Below are positions 1-6,978 of a stretch of DNA of 64,000 nucleotides, in pieces (within the stretch, counting starts at the first letter, position 1; each line of letters opens with the position of its first letter). The notes under the pieces were generated by a model that was given only the letters and a program-made list of their open reading frames with translations, did no database searches and was not told the DNA's origin. The translations under genes and the position numbers were made by a program. This DNA is from Lentzea nigeriaca (GTDB taxonomy: Bacteria > Actinomycetota > Actinomycetes > Mycobacteriales > Pseudonocardiaceae). The DNA is taken from the NCBI RefSeq assembly GCF_016907955.1, contig NZ_JAFBCX010000014.1, positions 1 to 64,000 of the forward strand, written 5' to 3'.

Positions 1-116
1 TCCTCGCCGTCGCCGGACGCATCATCCACAGCGGACGCCGACATCGACTCCGGCTTCCTCGCGACTGGCCCTACAACCACCTCATCCACACCGCCCACAC
101 CGCGCTACAGACCTGA
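1..116 (+). CDS. IS transposase, C-terminal end only (IS1380/DDE type)
   Basis: The frame entering from the left edge reads about 37 codons and stops with TGA at 114-116. The peptide runs AGRIIHSGRRRHRLRLPRDW and then PYNHLIHTAHTALQT. A basic stretch followed by a W-P segment is the usual C-terminus of IS1380-type DDE transposases (Tnp_DDE_1). The catalytic part lies outside the window, so family and activity cannot be checked. The IS end probably lies within the next 150 bases, near the GTGAAAGATCGAGGCTAG stretch at about 239-256; this is inferred, because the other terminus is not visible. It is the only transposase sequence in the window. Confidence 0.6.
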   Translation, partial: LAVAGRIIHSGRRHRLRLPRDWPYNHLIHTAHTALQT

Positions 117-275
117 CCCAGCACCCCCGACCCCACGACAAGGAACCGGAGAACCGGCGGCCCCAGCGCCGGGAATCACCCCTGCCCAACACAAACGAGC
201 ACACCAAACCGACCACCGGCATCTCATCCCGGCGCCAAGTGAAAGATCGAGGCTAGTCCTCCGGGGAGAGGGGAA

Positions 276-331
276 CCGTGCCCGTCCCACGTCGCGAGTC
301 ATGACCCCCGCGCGGCGTGGGACGGGCACGG
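276..331. terminator. Strong hairpin between transposase end and the nitroreductase-like gene
   Basis: A perfect 16-bp inverted repeat (CCGTGCCCGTCCCACG at 276-291 and its complement at 316-331) encloses a 24-nt loop. It lies just past the stop of the minus-strand gene that ends at 334, so it probably terminates that gene. There is no clear T tract, as is common in actinomycetes. Confidence 0.6.
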
Positions 332-333
332 GT

Positions 334-990
334 TCATCCCGTACCCAGCCGCAGAACCATCTGCGGCACCAGCGTGTTGCCGAGGCACGGGCGCAGGTCC
401 GCGCGCAACGCGGACAGGCCGGCCGGGTCCAGTGCCGGGGTGACGGCGATCCCCATCGTTGCCGCCGTCAACGCCACGCGCTGCATCGCTTGTCCCGCAC
501 GGATTTCCGCCGCGGCCCCCTGGTTGAACGTGCACAGCACCACCTCGGCGCCGTCCTTCACGTGCAGCCAGGCGCGTTCCACCTCGGCCGCGCGCGACAG
601 AAGTCCGCGCCAGCAAGCCGCTTCGGGGAACGCCGTCCACGTGCGACGGTTCGTGCGCAACGCGCGCAGCAACGCGAGTACGCCCGGATCGGGCTCCTGG
701 TAGCCGCCGAGCCGCACGGCCGCGGCGGCGTCGTCGGCGCTCGGACCGGGCAGCAGCGTCACCAGCGGACGGATCCCGTGGCCCTGCAACGCAAGCCGCA
801 GGTTGAGCAGGGCGACACCGCAGGCGATCCGGGTGTCCCTGGTGTGCGGGGCGGCGGTGTGCAGCTCTATCTGCTCGGGACGGACCTCGAACCGCACGGC
901 CGGCGCGGAGGCTCTCGCGAGGGTGAGGACGCCGTGAACGTCCTCACCCGCGAGTCCGAGCGAGTCGGGCACGGCGATCGTCATGTTCAC
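334..990 (-). CDS. Short Acg-type nitroreductase-family protein
   Basis: The 218-residue protein resembles the dormancy-associated Acg family (FMN-binding nitroreductase fold) linked to DosR regulons. Family-like segments are RPEQIELHTAAPHTRDTRI followed by CGVALLNLRLALQGHG, then a LLPGP motif and a VRLGGYQEPD segment. Family members are usually about 320-330 residues, so roughly a third is missing, and the typical N-terminal AAxxAPSxHNxQPW segment is not present. It may therefore be a half-domain relic. It is transcribed away from the adjacent DevS-type kinase gene, which fits a DosR-like stress locus. Substrate is unknown and the role is inferred from context. Confidence 0.6.
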   Translation of the reverse strand: MNMTIAVPDSLGLAGEDVHGVLTLARASAPAVRFEVRPEQIELHTAAPHTRDTRIACGVALLNLRLALQGHGIRPLVTLLPGPSADDAAAAVRLGGYQEPDPGVLALLRALRTNRRTWTAFPEAACWRGLLSRAAEVERAWLHVKDGAEVVLCTFNQGAAAEIRAGQAMQRVALTAATMGIAVTPALDPAGLSALRADLRPCLGNTLVPQMVLRLGTG

Positions 991-1050
991 ACTGTCGGGT
1001 CGGGCGCGGGGAACCGTCCACGGCCGAAGGTCCCCACTTCATAGGGCCGT

Positions 1051-1084
1051 GCGATGGGCGGTCGTCACGGCGCGATGGGCGGTC
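1051..1084. promoter_or_regulatory. Direct repeat in the divergent promoter of the Acg-like gene and devS
   Basis: GCGATGGGCGGTC occurs twice, at 1051-1063 and 1072-1084, exactly 21 bp (two helical turns) apart, within the 134-bp divergent intergenic region. The spacing suggests binding on one face of the helix. The binding protein is unknown; the DevR homologue encoded at 2761-3411 is one candidate. Confidence 0.4.
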
Positions 1085-1124
1085 AGTTCCGTGCGACGGA
1101 CGAAAATGTGCGAGTCTAGTCTGC

Positions 1125-2750
1125 GTGTCTGACGCGCTTGGTCGCCGAGGCCTCGACGAGCTGCTCGACGAGGTCCGGGACCGCATGGACGAGATCGTGA
1201 CCACGCGCGACCACATGCAGGAACTGCTGGGGGCCGTGCTCGCGGTCGCGTCGGGTCTGGAGCTCGATTCGACGTTGCAGCGCATCGTCCAGGCCGCCGT
1301 CGACCTCGTCGGCGCCCGCTACGGCGCGCTCGGCGTCCTCGGCACGCGTGACGACCTGGCCGCGTTCGTCTACGTCGGCGTGGACGAGAAGACGCGCGCG
1401 GCGATGGGCCACCTGCCGGAGGGCAAGGGCCTGCTCGGACTGCTGATCAAGGACCCCACCCCGCTGCGGCTGCGCGACCTGGCGAAGCACGACATGTCCG
1501 TCGGCTTCCCGCCGAACCACCCGCCGATGCACAGCTTCCTGGGCGTGCCCGTACGCGTGCGCGACGAGGTGTTCGGCAACCTCTACATGACCGAGAAGAT
1601 CGACGCCGCCGAGTTCACCGCGGACGACGAGGCCGTGCTGCAGGCGCTGGCGGCGGCCGCGGGCATCGCGATCGAGAACGCCCGGCTGTTCGAGAAGTCG
1701 CGGATGCGCGAGCGGTGGCTCGAGGCCATCGGCGAGGTCAACTCCGAACTGCTGGGCGGCGCGTCCGGCGAGTACGCGCTGCGCCTGATCACCCAGCGCA
1801 CCGTCGAGCTCGCCAACGCCGACTCGGCGCTCGTCGTGCTCGGCGACGGCCAGCACGAGCCGTTGACGGTGGCGGCGAGCGCGGGCACCAAGATCGACGA
1901 CTTCAACGCCTCCGACCACGCGGTGGCCGAGGTGATCCGGTCCGGCGTCCCGCTGCTGGTCGACGACCTGGGGTCGGGCTTCGGGCCGGCGCTCGCCGTC
2001 CCGCTGCGGTCGGGTCCCGTCGTCACGGGCGCGCTGGTCGTGCTGCGCAGGGGCGGTGAGACGCAGTTCCTGCCCGACCAGGTGCCGGTGCTGGCGTCGT
2101 TCGCCGACCAGGCGGCGGTCGCGCTGGAGTTCGCCGAGCAGCAACGCTCGCAGCGCCTGCTCGACGTGCTGGAGGACCGCGACCGCATCGCCCGCGACCT
2201 GCACGACCACGTCATCCAGCGACTGTTCGTCACCGGCCTCACGCTGCAGGCGACGATGCGGCGCATCACCGAGCCCGAGATCGCCGCACGCCTGCAGACC
2301 GCCGTCGAACAGCTCGACGAGACCGTGCGGGAGATCCGCACGTCCATCTTCGACCTGCACTCGACCGACAACACGTCACTGCGCCGCCGCCTGCTCGACC
2401 TCGTGGCGGGCCTGACCGAGTCGACGCACCTGTCGCCGTCCGTGCGGATGTCCGGCACCGTCGACAACTCGGTGCCACCGGAGCTCGCCGAACACGTCGA
2501 GGCTGTGGTGCGCGAGGCCGTCACGAACGCCGTCCGGCACGCCGCCGCCACCGAGCTGTCCGTGCTGATCGACGCCGGTGAGGACGTCGTGATCACCGTG
2601 CAGGACAACGGGATGGGGATCCCGCCCGACGCGGCGCGCAGCGGCCTGCGCAACCTGGCCCGCCGCGCGGAGAAGTTCGGCGGCACGTTCGCGGTGCGCG
2701 GGACCGACGGCGGCGGTGCCTGCGTGGTCTGGCGCGTCCCCCTGAACTGA
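1125..2750 (+). CDS. devS: GAF-GAF sensor histidine kinase, DevS/DosS-like
   Basis: The 541-residue protein has two GAF domains (about 55-200 and 225-340), a HisKA_3 dimerisation segment with DRDRIARDLHDHVIQRLF (phospho-acceptor His360 from the GTG start), and an ATPase domain with N box REAVTNAVRHAAA and G box DNGMGIPPDAARSGLRNLARR. The order matches mycobacterial DosS/DevS, a heme-based redox/hypoxia kinase. The GAF-A segment GFPPNHPPMHSFLGVPVRVR corresponds to the stretch that carries the heme ligand in DosS, and one His is retained; heme binding is inferred. The start is GTG at 1125. The presumed partner, a DevR homologue, converges from the opposite strand with an 10-bp gap, an uncommon arrangement for a kinase-regulator pair. 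Confidence 0.87.
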   Translation: MSDALGRRGLDELLDEVRDRMDEIVTTRDHMQELLGAVLAVASGLELDSTLQRIVQAAVDLVGARYGALGVLGTRDDLAAFVYVGVDEKTRAAMGHLPEGKGLLGLLIKDPTPLRLRDLAKHDMSVGFPPNHPPMHSFLGVPVRVRDEVFGNLYMTEKIDAAEFTADDEAVLQALAAAAGIAIENARLFEKSRMRERWLEAIGEVNSELLGGASGEYALRLITQRTVELANADSALVVLGDGQHEPLTVAASAGTKIDDFNASDHAVAEVIRSGVPLLVDDLGSGFGPALAVPLRSGPVVTGALVVLRRGGETQFLPDQVPVLASFADQAAVALEFAEQQRSQRLLDVLEDRDRIARDLHDHVIQRLFVTGLTLQATMRRITEPEIAARLQTAVEQLDETVREIRTSIFDLHSTDNTSLRRRLLDLVAGLTESTHLSPSVRMSGTVDNSVPPELAEHVEAVVREAVTNAVRHAAATELSVLIDAGEDVVITVQDNGMGIPPDAARSGLRNLARRAEKFGGTFAVRGTDGGGACVVWRVPLN

Positions 2751-2760
2751 CAGCGCTGAA

Positions 2761-3411
2761 CTAGCGGGGCTTCTCACCGTCCTTGCGGAACTGCGACGCG
2801 AACACGGCGGCCTGGGTACGGCGCTGCATGCCGAGCTTCGCGAGCAGGTGCGAGACGTAGTTCTTGACGGTCTTCTCCGCGAGGAACATGCGTTCGGCGA
2901 TCTGCCGGTTCGTGAGGCCCTCGCCGATGAGGTCGAGGACCGTGCGCTCCTGCTCGCTGAGCATGCGCAGCGGGTCGCCCTCCTCGCGTTCGCGGCGGAT
3001 GCGGTTCAGCAGGGCCGAGGTCGTGCGGGCGTCGAGCAGCGACTGTCCAGCTGCGACGGTGCGCACGGCGTTGACCAGGTCGGCGCCCAGGATCTGCTTC
3101 AGCACGAAGCCGGACGCACCGGCCATGATCGCGTCGAACAGGGCCTCGTCGTCGGCGAAGCTCGTGAGCATCAGGCACTGCAGGCCGGGGATGCGACTAC
3201 GCAGTTCACGGCACAGCTCGATGCCGTTGCCGTCGGGGAGCCGGATGTCGAGGACCGCCACGTCGGCCTGGGCCGCCGGCACCTTGGCCAGCGCCTCCGT
3301 GACCGACGCCGCGTCACCGACCACCTCGAGATCGGACTCCTCGCCGAGCAGGTCCGCGATGCCGCGGCGGACGATCTCGTGGTCGTCGACGAGGAAAACG
3401 CGCGTCGCCAT
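2761..3411 (-). CDS. devR: NarL/LuxR-type response regulator, DevR/DosR-like
   Basis: The 216-residue regulator begins MATRVFLVDDHEIVRRGI. Receiver residues are Asp9-Asp10, phospho-acceptor Asp55 in AVLDIRLPDGNG, Thr in LTSFADD and Lys in GFVLKQI. The C-terminal LuxR helix-turn-helix reads LTNRQIAERMFLAEKTVKNY. It resembles mycobacterial DevR throughout, including AEKTVKNYVS and RRTQAAVFAS. A TTG 18 bases upstream would add six residues, but the ATG at 3411 matches the family N-terminus. It probably controls a hypoxia/NO/redox dormancy-type regulon together with the convergent kinase gene. Confidence 0.88.
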   Translation of the reverse strand: MATRVFLVDDHEIVRRGIADLLGEESDLEVVGDAASVTEALAKVPAAQADVAVLDIRLPDGNGIELCRELRSRIPGLQCLMLTSFADDEALFDAIMAGASGFVLKQILGADLVNAVRTVAAGQSLLDARTTSALLNRIRREREEGDPLRMLSEQERTVLDLIGEGLTNRQIAERMFLAEKTVKNYVSHLLAKLGMQRRTQAAVFASQFRKDGEKPR

Positions 3412-3503
3412 TCGGTCACGGTAGCCCAAAGACCCTGACCCGAGGGGACCAACGGCACGCGGCGCGCTACGACGATCGGGCTCACTTTCGCGGAGACGCG
3501 AGC

Positions 3504-3529
3504 GGGGCGCGGCGAAGTCGCCGCGCCCC
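3504..3529. terminator. GC-rich hairpin downstream of yceI
   Basis: A 12-bp perfect stem (GGGGCGCGGCGA at 3504-3515, complement at 3518-3529) with a 2-nt centre lies 18 nt past the stop of the minus-strand YceI gene. It probably acts as its terminator. Confidence 0.6.
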
Positions 3530-3546
3530 GTGCCCAGTGGTGTCGT

Positions 3547-4104
3547 TCAGCCCTGCTTGATGGCCGAGATCTCGAACTCGAGGACGACCTTCTCGCTCAC
3601 CAGGACGCCGCCGGTCTCCAGCGCGGCGTTCCACGTCACGCCGTAGTCCTTGCGGTTGATGGTGTGCGAGCCCTCGAAGCCCACGCGGGTGTTGCCGAAC
3701 GGGTCGACGGCCACGCCCTCGAAGGCGAACGGGATGGTGATGCTCTTGGTGACGTCCTTGATGGTGAGGTCACCGGTGATCTCGAAGTTGTCCTCGTCGA
3801 TCTGCTTCGCGGAGGTCGAGACGAACTTGATCTCCGGGTAGGTCTCGACGTCGAGGAAGTCGTTGGTGGTCAGGTGACCGTCGCGCTGCGCGTTGCGGGT
3901 GTCGATGCTCGCGACCTTCAGGGTCACCTCGGCGGTGGTGTTCTCCGGCTTGTCACCGTCGATGTTGATCTTGCCGTCGAACTCGTTGAACGCACCGCGA
4001 ACCTTGGTGACCATCGCGTGGCGTGCGACGAAACCGATGCGGGAGTGCGAGGCGTCGATGACGTAGGCGCCGGTCAGCTCGGAGAGGTTGGTGGCGGTGG
4101 TCAT
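3547..4104 (-). CDS. YceI-family lipocalin-like protein
   Basis: This is a 185-residue YceI protein with the family N-terminus YVIDASHSRIGFVARHAMVT, central VASIDTRNAQRDGHLTTNDF and the C-terminal GVTWNAALETGGVLVSEKV. YceI proteins are small beta-barrels that bind isoprenoid-like or amphiphilic lipids. No signal peptide is seen, so it is likely cytoplasmic. The ATG at 4104 is preferred over an upstream in-frame start because an AAGGA sequence lies about 10 nt before it. A MarR gene diverges immediately upstream, which suggests MarR control. Confidence 0.9.
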   Translation of the reverse strand: MTTATNLSELTGAYVIDASHSRIGFVARHAMVTKVRGAFNEFDGKINIDGDKPENTTAEVTLKVASIDTRNAQRDGHLTTNDFLDVETYPEIKFVSTSAKQIDEDNFEITGDLTIKDVTKSITIPFAFEGVAVDPFGNTRVGFEGSHTINRKDYGVTWNAALETGGVLVSEKVVLEFEISAIKQG

Positions 4105-4198
4105 GGTGGTCAGTCCTTCGGTCGGTCGATTTGGTTGAGGTGTCACCTACCCTGCATGAACCTGGATGATGTGTCAACTATTCCCGTATGCTGAACAC
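4105..4198. promoter_or_regulatory. Divergent yceI/marR promoter with repeated GTGTCA motifs
   Basis: This short divergent region holds GTGTCACCT (about 4140), GTGTCAACT (about 4171) and AACACGTGACAC around 4194, giving direct and inverted copies of GTGTCA/TGACAC. Such dyads are typical MarR-family operators, so autoregulation plus control of yceI is likely. The assignment is inferred. Confidence 0.45.
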
Positions 4199-4732
4199 GT
4201 GACACGATGGCTGGAACCTGAGCAGCAGCGGGCGTGGCGGGCCTACGTCCGCATGCAGGGGGAGCTCAACGCGCACTTGAGCAGGCAGATGTCGGTCGAC
4301 TCGGAGATCTCGATGGCCGACTTCGCCGTGCTGGTGCAGCTCACGGACACGCCGGACGAACGCGTCCGCGTGCTGGAGCTCGCACGGTCCCTGCACTGGG
4401 AGAAGAGTCGCATCTCACATCACGTGGCCCGGATGGAGAAGCGCGGTCTGGTGCGCAGGGAGAACTGCCGCAGCGACGGGCGCGGGTCGTTCGTCGTGCT
4501 GACCGACCTGGGCCGTTCGGCGATCGAGGCGGCCGCGCCCGCGCACGCCGAGACGGTGCGCGCGCTGGTGTTCGACCAGCTCTCCGACGCCGAGGTCGAG
4601 ACGTTGCGGGAGATCTCCGAGAAGGTCTTCACCCGCCTAACGACAGGCGAATGTGCGTCGGTAATCGCTCGGTGCGACGCCGACGACCCGATGGAAGTGG
4701 TGCCGGAGGAGAGCGGCTGTCCCGAAGCCTGA
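4199..4732 (+). CDS. MarR-family transcriptional regulator
   Basis: The protein has a winged helix-turn-helix of MarR type: ADFAVLVQLTDTPDERVRVL, LARSLHWEKSRISHHVARME, then the wing KRGLVRRENCRSDGRGSFVV. The GTG at 4199 gives 177 residues; an ATG at 4166 would add 11 residues. The gene diverges from yceI, and this pairing recurs in actinomycetes, so a role in yceI control and autorepression is likely. Its last 96 bases overlap, tail to tail, the end of the GlxA-type gene on the other strand. Confidence 0.85.
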   Translation: MTRWLEPEQQRAWRAYVRMQGELNAHLSRQMSVDSEISMADFAVLVQLTDTPDERVRVLELARSLHWEKSRISHHVARMEKRGLVRRENCRSDGRGSFVVLTDLGRSAIEAAAPAHAETVRALVFDQLSDAEVETLREISEKVFTRLTTGECASVIARCDADDPMEVVPEESGCPEA

Positions 4733-5581
4733 CCTGGCGGCGACGGCGTCGACGTCCAGGTCGGTCTCCTCGAGCAGCCTGCGCGCGTGCAGCACCCGTT
4801 GGAGTGAGAGCCACTTGTTCGGGGTGGTGCCGGTCTCCGCGACGAACTTGCGCGCGAACGTCCGTTCGGACATGACGGCGAGCTTCGCCATGGACGCCAC
4901 GGTGTGGTTGTCTGCGATCGTGTCGAGCACCCGCTCCAGCACCGGTTCGAGGCTGTCGGCGCTGCATTCGGGGATGGGCAGCTCCACGAACTGCCGCTGA
5001 CCGCCGTCGCGCTGCGGCGCCACGACCATCCTGCGCGCGATCGTGTTGGCGACCTTGGTGCCGAGCTCACGCCGGACGAGGTGCAGGCACGCGTCGATGC
5101 CCGCGGCGGTGCCTGCGCTGGTGATGATGTTGCCGTCGTCCACGAACAGCACGTCCGGGTCGAGCTGCGCCTTCGGGAAGCGCTCCCGGAACAGTCGCAC
5201 CTCACGCCAGTGCGTGGTGCAGCGCCGGTCGTCGAGCAGTCCGGCCGCGCCCAGGATGAACGCCCCGCTGCACACGCTGAGCAGCGTCGCGTCGGTCTCC
5301 CGCAGCGCCTTGACCAGCTTCTCCGGGTAGTGGTCGCGGACACGTGCGGCGGGTAGCGCGACGAGGTCGACGCTCTGCAGCGCGTCGAACCCGTGCTCCG
5401 GCGTGATCGAGACCCCGCGGATGCTCGTCGTCACCGGCTGGTTCGGGTACTCGCCGCACACGCGGAAGTCGACGAGCGGCACGCCCTCCTCGGTGCGGTC
5501 GACGCCGAACACCTCGCAGAGCAGGCCGAACTCGAACGGCGCGACGCCGTCGATCAGGGGAACCGCGACCGATTGCAGCAT
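4637..5581 (-). CDS. GlxA-type regulator: DJ-1/PfpI domain plus AraC helix-turn-helix
   Basis: The 314-residue protein has an N-terminal DJ-1/PfpI-like domain (about 1-190) with the nucleophile-elbow segment LLSVCSGAFILGAAGLLDDR and TSAGTAAGIDACLHLV, followed by an AraC DNA-binding domain (about 215-314) with NHTVASMAKLAVMSERTFAR and the second helix-turn-helix RSGFGTAALLRHHFHRVVG. This is the GlxA/FtrA architecture. The first domain is normally non-enzymatic and ligand-sensing. The effector and target are unknown. The gene overlaps marR at their 3' ends. Confidence 0.88.
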   Translation of the reverse strand: MLQSVAVPLIDGVAPFEFGLLCEVFGVDRTEEGVPLVDFRVCGEYPNQPVTTSIRGVSITPEHGFDALQSVDLVALPAARVRDHYPEKLVKALRETDATLLSVCSGAFILGAAGLLDDRRCTTHWREVRLFRERFPKAQLDPDVLFVDDGNIITSAGTAAGIDACLHLVRRELGTKVANTIARRMVVAPQRDGGQRQFVELPIPECSADSLEPVLERVLDTIADNHTVASMAKLAVMSERTFARKFVAETGTTPNKWLSLQRVLHARRLLEETDLDVDAVAARSGFGTAALLRHHFHRVVGVAPSDYRRTFACR

Positions 5582-5652
5582 GGCAGGATTTTAGCTCTCA
5601 TCGTCAGATCTGCCACTGTTGGCAGGATCTGGCTGGTCGCAAACTTAGTGCC

Positions 5653-5802
5653 ATGACTCTTGCAGTGATCGTCCTAGTCCTCGCAGGCATCTCCGTCTGG
5701 CTCGACCGGCACCGCGACCGCAATGCCGGCCTGGCCGGCTCGACCGACGTGACCGACCGCGACCGCATCCGCGTGCGCAACGACCTGCGGTACCTCACTT
5801 GA
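5653..5802 (+). CDS. Small single-pass membrane protein (49 aa)
   Basis: ATG at 5653 opens a 49-codon frame ending with TGA at 5800-5802. The N-terminus MTLAVIVLVLAGISVWL is a convincing transmembrane or anchor helix, and the remaining residues are highly charged (DRHRDRN, TDRDRIRVRNDLRYL). No family is recognised. Its last bases overlap the 3' end of the opposite-strand citrate synthase gene. The composition supports a real small membrane protein, but there is no independent evidence of expression. Confidence 0.45.
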   Translation: MTLAVIVLVLAGISVWLDRHRDRNAGLAGSTDVTDRDRIRVRNDLRYLT

Positions 5803-6919
5803 ACCGTGTCGGATCAATTTGGGGCTGCGGGCCCGTGTAGCGGGCGACCGGGCGGATGATCTTCGTGTCCTCGGACTGCTCGAGCGCGTTGGCGCACCAC
5901 CCGATCACCCGGCTGCACGCGAACGTCGGCGTGAACATCTCGCGCGGGATCCCGCACAGCTCCATCACCACGCCGGCGTAGAACTCCACGTTCGCGTACA
6001 GCTGCCGGCCGGGCTTGAGCTCGGCCAGCAGTTCGGTGACCCGGCGCTCGACCGTCACGGCGAAGTTCGTCAGCTCGGTGGGGCGTTCGAGCGCGATCTC
6101 CTTGAGCAGGCGGGCCCGCGGGTCTTCCGTCTTGTAGACGGCGTGGCCGAACCCCATGATCCGGTCGCCCTGCTCGATGCGCTCCCTGACCCAGGCGTCG
6201 ATGTTGTCAGGAGAGCCGATGAGGTCGAGCGCCTCCAGCGCCCGGTCCGGTGCGCCGCCGTGCAACGGCCCGGAGAACGTCCCGATCGCCGCCGTCACGG
6301 CCGACACGACGTCCGCACCCGCGCTGGCGACGACGCGCGCGGTGAACGTGGACGCGTTGAACCCGTGGTCGATCGTGGCGATCAGGTACTGCTCGACAGC
6401 ACGGCTCGTCCATGTTGACGGTTCCTGTCCAGTCAACATGTACAACCAGTTCGCCGACGTTGACAAATCAACCCTGGGGCTGACCGGATCAAGTCCGAGC
6501 TTGAGCCTGTGCAGCGCCGCGAGGATCGTCGGCGTCATCGCGCTGACCCGGAGCGCGTCCGCCTTCCTGTCGCTCATCGGCGCGTCCCACATCGGCGGCG
6601 ACGGCAGCATCGACAACGCCGTCCGCAGCCCGGCCAGCGCTGTACAGCCGGAGCGAGCGATCGCGGGCAGCACCTCGCTGATCGTCGCCGGCAGCTGCCG
6701 GAGCTCGGCGGTCTGCGCCGCGAACCGGGCGGACTCGTCGGGACCGGGCAGCCGTCCCTCGACGAAGAGGAACCACACGTCCTCGAACGACCGCGTCCTG
6801 GCCAGCTCGATCGCGTCGTGCTCGCGGTAGTGGTAGTAGCCCGCGGCACCGTTCACGTCCCCGATCAGGGTCGTGGTGACGACGACGTCCTTAAGCCCTT
6901 TGGGTGCATCAATCAACAT
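5795..6919 (-). CDS. Citrate synthase (citrate synthase 2 type)
   Basis: The 374-residue citrate synthase condenses oxaloacetate with acetyl-CoA (or propionyl-CoA in methylcitrate synthases). Motifs are TLIGDVNGAAGYYHYREHDA, IDHGFNASTFTARVV, the catalytic-His segment SGPLHGGAPDRALE, RIMGFGHAVYKTEDPRA, and NVEFYAGVVMELCG. The last is where most enzymes have the catalytic Asp (NVDFY); here it is Glu. The ATG at 6919 is chosen over a TTG two codons upstream. The gene faces an HTH-citrate synthase fusion across a motif-rich promoter and carries copies of the same motif internally, so control by that fusion is likely. Confidence 0.88.
   Translation of the reverse strand: MLIDAPKGLKDVVVTTTLIGDVNGAAGYYHYREHDAIELARTRSFEDVWFLFVEGRLPGPDESARFAAQTAELRQLPATISEVLPAIARSGCTALAGLRTALSMLPSPPMWDAPMSDRKADALRVSAMTPTILAALHRLKLGLDPVSPRVDLSTSANWLYMLTGQEPSTWTSRAVEQYLIATIDHGFNASTFTARVVASAGADVVSAVTAAIGTFSGPLHGGAPDRALEALDLIGSPDNIDAWVRERIEQGDRIMGFGHAVYKTEDPRARLLKEIALERPTELTNFAVTVERRVTELLAELKPGRQLYANVEFYAGVVMELCGIPREMFTPTFACSRVIGWCANALEQSEDTKIIRPVARYTGPQPQIDPTRFK
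6412..6464. promoter_or_regulatory. Intragenic copies of the ATGTTGAC motif inside the citrate synthase gene
   Basis: ATGTTGAC (6412-6419) and its exact complement GTCAACAT (6432-6439) form an inverted pair, with a variant ACGTTGAC at 6457-6464. They lie about 500 bp inside the coding sequence from the divergent promoter that carries the same motif. They could be auxiliary operator sites for looping or roadblock repression. Confidence 0.45.
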
Positions 6920-6978
6920 GTACAACAGGCTCCGTCAACATGTCATGTACAGTCAATGTTGATGGAATCAATGTTGAC
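6912..6978. promoter_or_regulatory. Divergent citrate synthase promoter with clustered ATGTTGAC motifs
   Basis: Copies are ATCAACAT (6912-6919), GTCAACAT (6934-6941), ATGTTGAT (6956-6963) and ATGTTGAC (6971-6978). The second and third form an inverted repeat, CAACAT ... ATGTTG, with a 14-nt spacer; the last contains the likely start codon of the HTH-citrate synthase gene. The cluster spans both translation starts, which suggests autoregulated operator sites read by the HTH domain of the fusion. Confidence 0.55.
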
